Below are positions 1 through 7,154 of a stretch of 12,463 bases of DNA, piece by piece. The notes below the pieces were generated by a model. That model was not told where the DNA came from, did no database searches, and saw only the letters and a list, made by a program, of their open reading frames with translations. Positions within the stretch are counted from its first letter, which is position 1; each line of letters begins with the position of its first letter. The translations under genes and the position numbers were made by a program. The DNA is taken from assembly GCA_021734595.1 (NCBI GenBank), contig JAIPIO010000103.1:1-12463 (forward strand), read 5' to 3'. This DNA is from Kiritimatiellales bacterium. Lineage in GTDB: Bacteria > Verrucomicrobiota > Kiritimatiellia > Kiritimatiellales > Pontiellaceae.

Positions 1-2296
1 TGAGTTTGCCGTCCACCAATACTTGGAACTGGATGCTGCCGGACACGCCGAGTTCGTCCAGGCCGACCAGCGAGCGGAACGCGACGAAGTTGCGGCCTTG
101 AAGGTCGAACACCGTATCGGCCGGACTGCCATCCTGAAATGCATGGGTCCAGATGCCCTTCTGGATCTTCTGGCCGCCGATGTTCAGTGGTTGTTTCTTG
201 TAATTCTGATCGACCAGCACGGTCTCGGCGCCGGCGCTGGCCTTTGTCCATTTCAGGTCCGAGGCGTAGGTGACACCTTTACCCTCACGGAGCTTGAGCA
301 TCCTGGCCAGTTGCCTCTTCGGCAGTTCAATGCCACCCGCCGCCCGCCAAGCCGTTGCGGTTACCGGAAACAGCGCGACCCGGTACTTGGCGCAGCCATA
401 CGGCACGAGAGTGACCTCCGTCGCGCTGGCATCGTCCACTAGGCCCGGCAAGGCCCTGGGATCGTTGCCCGGCCAGTCAAACGCCTGCGCCGGCACTTTC
501 AAACGCAACGGCGCGGCCAGCGGCCACTCCCACCGGGCAGGCATGGTGTCGCGTTCGACCTTGATGGTCGTGCCGGCCACGGCGAACTTCCACGGCACCA
601 CCGGATCGGCACCCTTGCCGTCCTTGGTCTCGGCAATTGGCAGGACGAACAACAGCGGACCATAACTGACCGACGTAAACGGTGCCGGTGGTCCTTTCGG
701 ATTCCGATCCAAGCCTGTCGCGACCGCCGCCCGCATCGGCAGATGGATCGTGACCTGGTCGCCGCCCTTCCACTTGCGCTGGATGCGGTGGAACCCCTGG
801 GCCGGCGCGAGAGTGATGGCCGTGCCGTTCACCCGGATCTCCGGGGCCGCGCACCATCCTGGCACCCTTAGCGACAACGGAAACTCGACGGGCTGTTCGG
901 GTTCAACTTTCATCGTAATCGTCTCGGTGAACGGATAACCCGTCTCGCTGGCGATGCGGACCTTGACCCGGTCGGCCACCACCGCGTTGAGCACCGACGG
1001 CCCGTAGCAGGCCGCGACCAGGCCGCGATCCTGGCTCGCCAACCACATCCCTCCGACGTACTCGGGAAGGATCCGGTTTAACGCCGCCGAACAGCACAGC
1101 GGATAGTGCGACCGCCCGTAAATGCTCTGGCCGCTGCCATGGAGGTAGTTGGCGGGCTGCAGGTACAGATGGGTCTGACCATTGCGGCCGAACACGCCGG
1201 GGGCGGCATTGAAGAACGCCCGCTCGGTCTGGTCGGCCAACGCGCCGTCGCCGCTGATCCACAGCAGCATGTTCTTGCTCCAGATGAATCCGGCAACGTC
1301 GCAGGTCTCGGTCTTTCGTCCCGCGCCGGTCGGCCCGTATAACTCGTCGAACACCGGTACCCCATGCGGCTGCATGCAGTCGCGCTCGACCTGTCGGTGC
1401 CAAGCCAGACACGCCTCCAGGAACTCGCGCTTGCCGGTCCAGAGATAACCGAGCGCCCACGCGGTGGTGCTTTCGAGAAAATGCACGCCGTGATCGTTGC
1501 CATCAGCCGGTGCCGGCATCCGCCGGTACCGGCTCCAATTCGGATGTAGTTGAAGAGAGGAGTTCTTCTTCTCGTCCCCTAACTCGTTGTAGAAGGCAGT
1601 CAACGCCTCGGCGATCTTCGGGTTCCCGGTCCAACCGTGGGTCGCAATTGCCGGCCACGGGTTCGATCCCGCCCAGCCGAGTTTGACCCATTCGCGGTTG
1701 CCGGCATAGGCGGTCTCGAGCGCCTCGAGCACCCGCGCGTCGCCCGTCGCAGCGTACTGCCTGACCAGCGCCCGGCCGAGCAGACCCGCCGCCCACATCG
1801 GCCATTCCGGCTCCGACATATAACGGCCTTCAGCGGCCTTCACGTCCTCGGCGTTGGTGCGGTCGAGCCACCAGTAGAACAGGATGCTGCGCTCATTCAT
1901 GTTGGTCACGACGGCATCGAAGCGGCGATTCGCCAGTGAGATTAAGCGTTCATCCTTCAACTGAACCGCCATTCCGGCCAGCCCCTCGAACCAGTACCCG
2001 CCACCCTCATACGGCCAGCCGCTTTTGCCCCAGTATAAATTGGGGCCGGTGATACGGTAATCAGCGGCCCACGCCTGCTTGAAGGCCGGATCGACATCCT
2101 CCATCCGCCCGGTGAACCCGTCGCGGACCTGTTCGCACCAGTCGCGCAACCAACCCTGCGGTTCGACCGCACCCGGCGGCAACGTCAGGTACGCCGATTT
2201 CGTCGCCGGCGCATGGGGCGATTGATAGGGCGACGGGGCGCAGTGGACGCTCTGCGCAACGATGGCAAATAACAACACAATCACCGGTTTCTTCAT
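1..2296 (-). CDS. GH127/DUF1680 beta-L-arabinofuranosidase-type glycoside hydrolase with C-terminal NPCBM domain, 3' end cut by window edge
   Basis: An uninterrupted reading frame of 765 codons runs from the ATG at 2296 off the left edge. Residues 1-20 form a signal peptide (MKKPVIVLLFAIVAQSVHCA), so the enzyme is exported. Residues about 35-430 match the DUF1680/GH127 alpha/alpha barrel. The zinc-thiolate site of this family is intact: E330 and C332 in the motif ETC, then C401-C402 in PLCCSAALNRILPEY. In the characterised enzyme HypBA1 the equivalent residues bind zinc, and one cysteine of the CC pair is the nucleophile. E318 (DELYG) is a candidate for the second catalytic residue. Residues about 455-600 are the following beta-sandwich. 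Residues about 672-765 resemble NPCBM/NEW2 (KIQKGIWTHA, then FQVLVDGKL), a non-catalytic carbohydrate-binding module. A Shine-Dalgarno AGGAG five bases upstream supports the start. The gene begins 12 nt after the beta-helix gene. GH127 relatives act on beta-L-arabinofuranosides, and some on other pectin sugars, so the exact substrate is unknown. Confidence 0.88.
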   Translation of the reverse strand, partial: MKKPVIVLLFAIVAQSVHCAPSPYQSPHAPATKSAYLTLPPGAVEPQGWLRDWCEQVRDGFTGRMEDVDPAFKQAWAADYRITGPNLYWGKSGWPYEGGGYWFEGLAGMAVQLKDERLISLANRRFDAVVTNMNERSILFYWWLDRTNAEDVKAAEGRYMSEPEWPMWAAGLLGRALVRQYAATGDARVLEALETAYAGNREWVKLGWAGSNPWPAIATHGWTGNPKIAEALTAFYNELGDEKKNSSLQLHPNWSRYRRMPAPADGNDHGVHFLESTTAWALGYLWTGKREFLEACLAWHRQVERDCMQPHGVPVFDELYGPTGAGRKTETCDVAGFIWSKNMLLWISGDGALADQTERAFFNAAPGVFGRNGQTHLYLQPANYLHGSGQSIYGRSHYPLCCSAALNRILPEYVGGMWLASQDRGLVAACYGPSVLNAVVADRVKVRIASETGYPFTETITMKVEPEQPVEFPLSLRVPGWCAAPEIRVNGTAITLAPAQGFHRIQRKWKGGDQVTIHLPMRAAVATGLDRNPKGPPAPFTSVSYGPLLFVLPIAETKDGKGADPVVPWKFAVAGTTIKVERDTMPARWEWPLAAPLRLKVPAQAFDWPGNDPRALPGLVDDASATEVTLVPYGCAKYRVALFPVTATAWRAAGGIELPKRQLARMLKLREGKGVTYASDLKWTKASAGAETVLVDQNYKKQPLNIGGQKIQKGIWTHAFQDGSPADTVFDLQGRNFVAFRSLVGLDELGVSGSIQFQVLVDGKL

Positions 2297-2301
2297 AATT
2301 G

Positions 2302-2306
2302 CTCCT
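2302..2306 (-). promoter_or_regulatory. Shine-Dalgarno site of the GH127-type gene
   Basis: AGGAG lies in the 12-nt gap after the beta-helix gene and five bases before the ATG at 2296. It fixes the start of the GH127-type gene, which has no stop inside the window to frame it. Confidence 0.75.
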
Positions 2307-2308
2307 AG

Positions 2309-3400
2309 TTACTTGTTACCGACTGCCAGAGAGCCAATCCGACGGGCGCGGATCGAGGCACCACCGTTGCGGGTAAACTTCTCGACCGCACCCACATTCC
2401 CCTCGACAACCCAGTACTTGAGGTCAGCGCTTCCGAGGCTGTTGGGGTCATTGATATCGTATGCCGTTGCCTGCCATTTGTTATTGTCGTCGGTCTGACC
2501 GGGACCGGCAATCTCGATATCCAGCTGTTCGATCGAAAAGCCGTGCTTGCCCGTCACTGCGATTGCGTGCGTGCATCGTTGCGCACACACCCGGCCGAAG
2601 CGGGAGGCATGATGCGCAAGGACGAATTCCAAGCCGTTGATGTTGGAACCCAAGTTGATGTTGTCGCCGTCGGTATGCTCGTTGACCACGATCCCGGTAT
2701 GATATCCGGTCACGATCACGTTGCGCAGGATCGTGAGGGCCCCGTTGTTGCAGGCCGGCGTACTGATGCCGGCCGTACCGCGGGTGGGCTTGGACGCCTG
2801 CACATTGTAGATGTCGGTATTGACGGAGACGTTCTCGAGTTTGCATTGCACCGCGTTCAGCAGATCGATGCCGCCGATGCCGGGATTGTCGTAAGTGCGG
2901 ACGTCCAGGTTCCGCAGGCTCACGTTGATCCCCGAAAACTGCATGTACAATTTATCGGGGACGCTGGCTGAAGAGATGACCGCCGGCCCCGATTCCGACA
3001 GGCATTTGATAATCGTGCCATTCTTCGGAAACGGAAACGTGCCGATCGTCCCCCAGACCGGGGTTGGGTCGCTCTCGCCCGCGATCTCCACGGTGATCCA
3101 CTCTTTTGTTCCGGGAATGACAATTCTGCCACGGTAGATCCCGTCAGGGATAAACATTTTCCCGCCGCCGGCCGCGATCACCGCCTTCAGGCAGGCCGAA
3201 AACGCTTCGGTGTTGTCCGTCTTGTCGTCGCCCACCGCCCCGTAGTTCAAAACATTGAATGTTCGCGATTTCACGGGATCCTCCCTCGCCTGGTTCTTTT
3301 CCTCCGGCTTTTCCTCAGGATAGCTCGACTTATCTGCCGCAATACTGCTGAGAATCAAACATCCCAATACCACCATACTGACTAGTACTTTCTTCATCAT
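2309..3400 (-). CDS. Secreted right-handed beta-helix protein, pectate-lyase superfamily (Pectate_lyase_3-like)
   Basis: This is a 363-residue protein. Residues 1-22 are a signal peptide (MMKKVLVSMV through SSIAA), so it is exported. A charged linker rich in Glu, Lys and Pro follows (about 24-45). Residues 46-95 carry the signature that opens Pectate_lyase_3 and GH28-related beta helices: FNVLNYGAVGDDKTDNTEAF, then GGGKMFIPDGIY. Residues 150-300 show helix-like coils with repeated N-V, I-D and L-E patterns and Asn/Gly turns. I do not see the GH28 catalytic set (NTD, DD, G-H-D, RIK) or the Arg/Lys-Asp set of classical pectate lyases, so it may be a lyase or hydrolase of another subfamily, or a binding protein. 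Two ATGs stand side by side (3400 and 3397). AAGAG at 3404-3408 is three bases from the first and six from the second, so the second may be the true start. The gene lies between the 104-residue GH32 remnant and the GH127-type gene. A lipobox reading of VLGC at residues 11-14 is unlikely because it sits inside the hydrophobic core. Confidence 0.82.
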   Translation of the reverse strand: MMKKVLVSMVVLGCLILSSIAADKSSYPEEKPEEKNQAREDPVKSRTFNVLNYGAVGDDKTDNTEAFSACLKAVIAAGGGKMFIPDGIYRGRIVIPGTKEWITVEIAGESDPTPVWGTIGTFPFPKNGTIIKCLSESGPAVISSASVPDKLYMQFSGINVSLRNLDVRTYDNPGIGGIDLLNAVQCKLENVSVNTDIYNVQASKPTRGTAGISTPACNNGALTILRNVIVTGYHTGIVVNEHTDGDNINLGSNINGLEFVLAHHASRFGRVCAQRCTHAIAVTGKHGFSIEQLDIEIAGPGQTDDNNKWQATAYDINDPNSLGSADLKYWVVEGNVGAVEKFTRNGGASIRARRIGSLAVGNK

Positions 3401-3403
3401 TAA

Positions 3404-3408
3404 CTCTT
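3404..3408 (-). promoter_or_regulatory. Shine-Dalgarno site of the beta-helix gene
   Basis: AAGAG lies in the 62-nt gap upstream of the two adjacent ATGs. Spacing is three bases to the ATG at 3400 and six to the ATG at 3397, which favours the second ATG. Confidence 0.45.
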
Positions 3409-3433
3409 ATTATCTTTGTTTAACGTTTCTTCA

Positions 3434-3693
3434 TTACCAAAAACTCAAAATCGCCCTTACGGTTACCACGGATTCGAGGCCGCCATCGTCCAGACCTTCA
3501 ACTCACGGACCTCCATCTTGCCACCTTCGCTGAACAGGCACGCGCCCACATCGCCCGGCGCATAGGCATGCTGCTTAACCACCGCCTGCCGGTCATTGAC
3601 AAAAACCTCCACAATGCTGCGCTCCACGAAAATACGCAGCTGGATATCCTCGCCGCGCTTCAATTCAAATGGAGCCGTTGTGGAACCCACCAG
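3434..3693 (-). repeat. Direct repeat copy 1 (GH32 C-terminal coding DNA plus 3' flank)
   Basis: This segment aligns without gaps to 12200-12459 at a constant offset of 8766 bases. An exact 34-base match covers 3460-3493 and 12226-12259. Similarity continues past the stop codon for 29 bases, of which 24 are identical. Over the 76 aligned codons the two proteins agree at 57 positions. Continuation into non-coding flank argues for duplication at the DNA level rather than protein-level conservation only. Confidence 0.85.
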
Positions 3694-3777
3694 CGTCTTG
3701 TCGGTGCCTGCCACCGCCGCGCCGCAAAGAGCGAGCGTTGCGAAACTGATCACCAAACTCGTGGTCATTGTCTTCAT
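3463..3777 (-). CDS. Short secreted protein: signal peptide joined to the end of a GH32 C-terminal beta-sandwich (probable internal-deletion remnant)
   Basis: This is a 104-residue frame. Residues 1-23 are a clean signal peptide (MKTMTTSLVISFATL followed by ALCGAAVA). The mature part from residue 24 is the last roughly 75 residues of a GH32 C-terminal domain. Visible family motifs are QLRIFVERSIVEVFVNDRQA, then GDVGACLFSEGG, then VWTMAASNPW. The five-bladed GH32 catalytic propeller and the first half of the sandwich are absent, so hydrolase activity is not expected. The mature N-terminus GTDKTLV resembles, from memory, the start of long LamG-GH32 proteins of planctomycete-type bacteria. That suggests both ends of one such gene joined by in-frame loss of the middle. 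The start at 3777 is chosen because it begins the signal peptide; an in-frame ATG at 3846 would add 23 residues of non-signal sequence and overlap the previous gene. No strong ribosome-binding site is seen. It could be a small lectin-like protein or a decaying gene. Confidence 0.6.
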   Translation of the reverse strand: MKTMTTSLVISFATLALCGAAVAGTDKTLVGSTTAPFELKRGEDIQLRIFVERSIVEVFVNDRQAVVKQHAYAPGDVGACLFSEGGKMEVRELKVWTMAASNPW

Positions 3778-3815
3778 GATGTTTCTTGTCTGGGCTGTTT
3801 CAATCGGGCCCCAGC

Positions 3816-5432
3816 TTAACGCGTTGTTTCTTTGAACTCCAGGCAATCAATACCGATCAGGGAATTGCTGGATTTCGGGTTCTTTCCGTGACAGGTGATC
3901 CTCAAGGAATGCTTCCCCTTCGCCAGTGTCATGGGCTTGAGCGTGATGATCGTTGGAGGCTGTAGTTTCGAATGGAAGAAGTCCATCGCCTCAGTCTCAG
4001 GACCATCGTCCAACCGGACGCTGAATATTCCGTAATCCTCGGCTTTGGACAGGTGCATGGCCAAGGCATACACCCCGGCTTTCTCGAGAGGAATTTCCAG
4101 CACCATGCTGTCGCCTTGTTCCAATCCCCCCCACCAGACCATCTGGCTACCGCCGCTCCAGTGATTGCCGTAGGGAGCCATGTCCTGAGGCTCGACCTTG
4201 CTCCTGCTCTTGGACTGGACTTTCAGGAACTCTGCTTCGATCGCGCCGGCAACAACCTTCGCCTTTCGCGCCGCCGTGAAATCCCAGCCGACGTTGACCG
4301 GATAGTAATCACTGCGCAAGCCATCGGTGCCTTCGGTCCAGACGTAGATGAAGTCGTTTTCCTGAATGGCGGCTCTAGGGCCGGGCGTCACCCTGGCGGT
4401 CCAGCATTGCGCCTTTTTGTTATAACCGAGACCATGCTGTCCCATCCAGCCAAAGCCGGATTCAAAGAACATGACCCGCTTGATCTTTTCCGGCGGCAGG
4501 TCGAGTGTGACCCGCAGTTCGGCAGCTTCCCTCAGCGTCACATTCTCCATCATTTTCGCTTCGATCACCTTCGGCCCGGCGTTCTTGCGATAACGGGGGG
4601 GAAGGGCCGGCACCAGTGACTGCTTGTAAACAACCCGCAGGTCAGCCGCCCCCGGACCCGGCAACAACTTGTCTGTGGAGCCTTCTTCAGGATAAATGAG
4701 ATACGGCCCCATAAAGTGATTCGAGGCCATGCGTTTCAGGAAGAGAGTGACGCTGTTTTCCCCTCCATATTTCACCAGATCTGTAAGATCGAAAACCGCA
4801 CTGTGGGAAGGATCATCCCAGCGCAGCGGCGCCACCTTCCCGCCATTGAGCGTCAGCTCGAAACCCAGCGCCACCCCCTGTTCGGAAACATCCGCCTTGA
4901 AATACGGATTCTCGATGCCGGTGAAGAGTCCGCCCTTGTCATGACGGATGAACTCCACCGTCGGCGCGGCGATGAACGTGACATAGTGGACGACCTCTGC
5001 CGCCGGCCTTGCGAACGCGGTGGCGCCAAGAACCAGATTCTTCAGCCGCAGCGGCGTGGCGTTGGAAAGGCTGAGTGTGCGGCGGAAAAATCCGTTGTCA
5101 TTGCTCAGCGTGTAAACCAAGTCCACGCTGATGCCTGGACTGAATGCGTAGCTGAAGGCCATGCGATCCTTGCCGGCGGTCACTTTGGACGGCTGGCTGG
5201 TCGCGTTTGAAAACACTCCCTGATCCGTTTCCAGCAAAAAAGTATCTGCGTTGAACCGGTAGGTGTCCCCCGCCAGCCGGTTTTCGACCGAGTCCAACTT
5301 GCCCGCCTCGGAAACCGTGACACTGATCTTATCGTTGGCCAGCCTATACCCTCCTGCCTCAGTCATCACACTCTTCGCGGCAGTGCAAAACAGCAGGCCC
5401 AGCCCAAACGACATTGACAACCCCTTTTCCAT
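3816..5432 (-). CDS. Uncharacterised secreted multi-domain beta-sandwich protein of the carbohydrate operon
   Basis: I do not recognise a named family for this 538-residue protein. The N-terminus is a weak signal peptide (MEKGLSMSFGLGLLFCTAAK). Residues about 28-150 look like an all-beta domain of the kind placed before glycoside hydrolase catalytic domains (YRLANDKISVTV, then LVYTLSNDNGFFRRTLSLSN). Residues about 185-235 contain FDLTDLVKYGGENSVTLFL, a pattern common in galactose-binding jelly rolls of GH2-like enzymes. Residues 288-385 form a further segment with GFGWMGQHGLGYN. Residues 395-535 end with LAKGKHSLRITCHGKNP and LIGIDCLEF, like a C-terminal carbohydrate-binding sandwich. No catalytic domain is evident. 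The ATG at 5432 directly follows the stop of the upstream DUF4038 gene, implying translational coupling. AGAAGG at 5439-5444 serves this ATG. A second start at 5414 has its own AAGGGG at 5421-5426 and cannot be excluded. A role in binding or processing the operon's glycan is inference. Confidence 0.72.
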   Translation of the reverse strand: MEKGLSMSFGLGLLFCTAAKSVMTEAGGYRLANDKISVTVSEAGKLDSVENRLAGDTYRFNADTFLLETDQGVFSNATSQPSKVTAGKDRMAFSYAFSPGISVDLVYTLSNDNGFFRRTLSLSNATPLRLKNLVLGATAFARPAAEVVHYVTFIAAPTVEFIRHDKGGLFTGIENPYFKADVSEQGVALGFELTLNGGKVAPLRWDDPSHSAVFDLTDLVKYGGENSVTLFLKRMASNHFMGPYLIYPEEGSTDKLLPGPGAADLRVVYKQSLVPALPPRYRKNAGPKVIEAKMMENVTLREAAELRVTLDLPPEKIKRVMFFESGFGWMGQHGLGYNKKAQCWTARVTPGPRAAIQENDFIYVWTEGTDGLRSDYYPVNVGWDFTAARKAKVVAGAIEAEFLKVQSKSRSKVEPQDMAPYGNHWSGGSQMVWWGGLEQGDSMVLEIPLEKAGVYALAMHLSKAEDYGIFSVRLDDGPETEAMDFFHSKLQPPTIITLKPMTLAKGKHSLRITCHGKNPKSSNSLIGIDCLEFKETTR

Positions 5433-7154
5433 TTATCGCCTTCTCGTTTGTTTTTTCGCCCGTTCCAGCACCAACACCCAATCCTGGGGTGAAGGCAGTT
5501 GCGAGGGTTGATACTCATTACTACCGGCAATCCGCTCAACCACTCCCAAGTCAATTCGCTTGCCCCAGGTCGGATCGAACAGGAATACGCGATACCGTAC
5601 ATTCGGTTCAAGCCCCTTAACAAGGGGTGCCTTCACCCGATACGAATCGTTGCCGGGAATGTAAATAAAGCGCACTTCGCCGGGAATCCCGGCCGCGTAT
5701 GGCAGATCCCAACGTCCTTTCAGCTCCGCCCACTTCCGGTGATTGTCATACCACTCGGCATGCGGTTCTAACAGAGTAGTGCTGTGAGGTTCAACCCACT
5801 CCGGGTGCGGCTCGAAGCGCCACCACGGATACTCCTCCAGCAGTTTCTTGCCTAGGCCAAGCTGGGCCGACCCGGGGTAATGCATGGCCACATGCCAGGG
5901 GATGGTCTCATAAGCCGTGCTGCCATGAACCTTTTCGGTGTTCATCTGCCAGATCCCGCCCGCCCCGTAGGTATGACCGGCGGCGCCGTTAAGCATGCAG
6001 GTCCAGAACATGAAACGCTGGAGATCATGCCGGCTCTGGTTTTTGTGCCATTCGTATGTCACTTCTCCGTTCACCACCGGCATGGGCGGCGTTTTAGAGT
6101 AAGACATGGTGACTTGCGACACGGTGATCGGAGCGCTGGCCCACTCGTTGTGCGCGGTCTGGAGAAAATCAAAATCCACCAGGGCCTCATCCTTCACAAC
6201 CTTCCGGCCCGACTGCATCTCCGGCACACCGGGCGGATGCATGGTCATCAGGTGCTTGTACGGATCGTTCTCGCGGACATACTTCGCCACATCATTCAGA
6301 TAGGGATGCCGCATCTCGCCCGCGACGATCCAGATGACGGGATACGCCCCATAGCGCGCGATCAGATAGCGCCAGTGACGGTTAAACCATTGCCCCTTCC
6401 CTCCATCGATCGTCTCGTTGGAAATCATTGACGTGTGCCAACCCCAGGCGCCCACCATGGCGGGAACCATTCCATTTTCCACAAGATGCCTGATCCTGCG
6501 GTCTGCATTGTCGAAATAAGCCGGATTGAGGTGCTCAAAGTCCTTTTCGTACGGCATCCCACCTTCGTTCTTCCAGCGCTCATCAAACAACGGTTCGTCC
6601 GGGAAGGGACCGCCGCCGATGATCTGAACCACATTGAATCCCTTGGCCTTTCTGTCCGCCGCAAGCTGCTGGAAGCCCTCCCAGGTGATCCGGCCGCAAA
6701 GCCCTTTCCACCACGTATCGCCCAGCCAGAGGAACGGCGTACCGTCGGCATGCTCGAAGTGGCGCTTGTCCGCGCTGACCCGAAGAAAGCCATGCTTCAG
6801 CAGCGGATTGTCGCCTTTGTAGGCCGCGACAGAGAGCGTCTGCTCTTTCCCGTTGAGGTCGGAATTAGCCTTGTCGGAGCATTCCACGCGGTAGGTGTAT
6901 TTTCCCTGCACCGGCGGCGCGAAGCGGACCGTCCATTTCTTGTCGCCGGCCCAGAAGGCGGGAACCTTCCATTGTTTTTCGCCTTGCTGGAAGACGACAT
7001 CGACCTCCACCTCCGTGAACGCATTCGAGTACGCCTTCGCGCTCTCGTAGGATGTTTCAAACACAGTCCACTGCTCAAATGCTGCGCCCTGTGCAGATGC
7101 CCGCGCCAGTATACCCAATCCCAGAATCAATAGTGCTGCCTTGTTTGTTCTCAT
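5433..7154 (-). CDS. DUF5060-DUF4038 protein, GH140 (apiosidase)-like glycoside hydrolase, short paralogue
   Basis: This is a 573-residue exported protein with a signal peptide at residues 1-21 (ending LARASA). Residues 24-123 are the DUF5060 Ig-like module (VFETSYESAKAYSNAFTEVE). Residues about 130-440 are the DUF4038 TIM barrel. It opens with FEHADGTPFLWLGDTWWK and has candidate catalytic glutamates E280 (WIVAGE) and E364 (VNGEVTYE), then AAGHTYGAGGIW at 391-402. Residues about 445-565 match the C-terminal sandwich usually called putative collagen-binding (RFEPHPEW, then SPQDWVLVLE). The characterised GH140 enzyme of Bacteroides removes apiose from rhamnogalacturonan II; activity on the same sugar here is inferred. 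The gene overlaps the upstream 802-residue paralogue by four bases (ATGA) and has AAGGAG five bases before its start. The N-terminal module is about 92 percent identical to that paralogue, but the barrel is clearly more divergent. Confidence 0.85.
   Translation of the reverse strand: MRTNKAALLILGLGILARASAQGAAFEQWTVFETSYESAKAYSNAFTEVEVDVVFQQGEKQWKVPAFWAGDKKWTVRFAPPVQGKYTYRVECSDKANSDLNGKEQTLSVAAYKGDNPLLKHGFLRVSADKRHFEHADGTPFLWLGDTWWKGLCGRITWEGFQQLAADRKAKGFNVVQIIGGGPFPDEPLFDERWKNEGGMPYEKDFEHLNPAYFDNADRRIRHLVENGMVPAMVGAWGWHTSMISNETIDGGKGQWFNRHWRYLIARYGAYPVIWIVAGEMRHPYLNDVAKYVRENDPYKHLMTMHPPGVPEMQSGRKVVKDEALVDFDFLQTAHNEWASAPITVSQVTMSYSKTPPMPVVNGEVTYEWHKNQSRHDLQRFMFWTCMLNGAAGHTYGAGGIWQMNTEKVHGSTAYETIPWHVAMHYPGSAQLGLGKKLLEEYPWWRFEPHPEWVEPHSTTLLEPHAEWYDNHRKWAELKGRWDLPYAAGIPGEVRFIYIPGNDSYRVKAPLVKGLEPNVRYRVFLFDPTWGKRIDLGVVERIAGSNEYQPSQLPSPQDWVLVLERAKKQTRRR
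6786..7085 (-). repeat. Paralogous repeat copy A (DUF5060 module of the 573-residue gene)
   Basis: This stretch encodes residues 24-123 and aligns without gaps to 9191-9490 at an offset of 2405 bases. The encoded proteins agree at 92 of 100 positions. An exact 64-base match spans 7015-7078 and 9420-9483. Identity falls beyond the module, in the signal peptide and in the catalytic barrel. Confidence 0.85.

Noticed and set aside
903..1503. Overlapping minus-strand frames in the GH127 region
   Set aside because: They are out-of-frame shadows of the 765-codon GH127 frame, which alone shows the zinc-site motifs.
3359..3400. Lipoprotein signal (VLGC) in the beta-helix protein
   Set aside because: The cysteine is in the middle of the hydrophobic core and hydrophobic residues continue after it to SSIAA, which fits ordinary signal peptidase cleavage better.
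3778..3846. A 23-residue N-terminal extension of the short GH32 remnant
   Set aside because: It would overlap the stop of the 538-residue gene and place non-signal sequence before a clear signal peptide starting at 3777.
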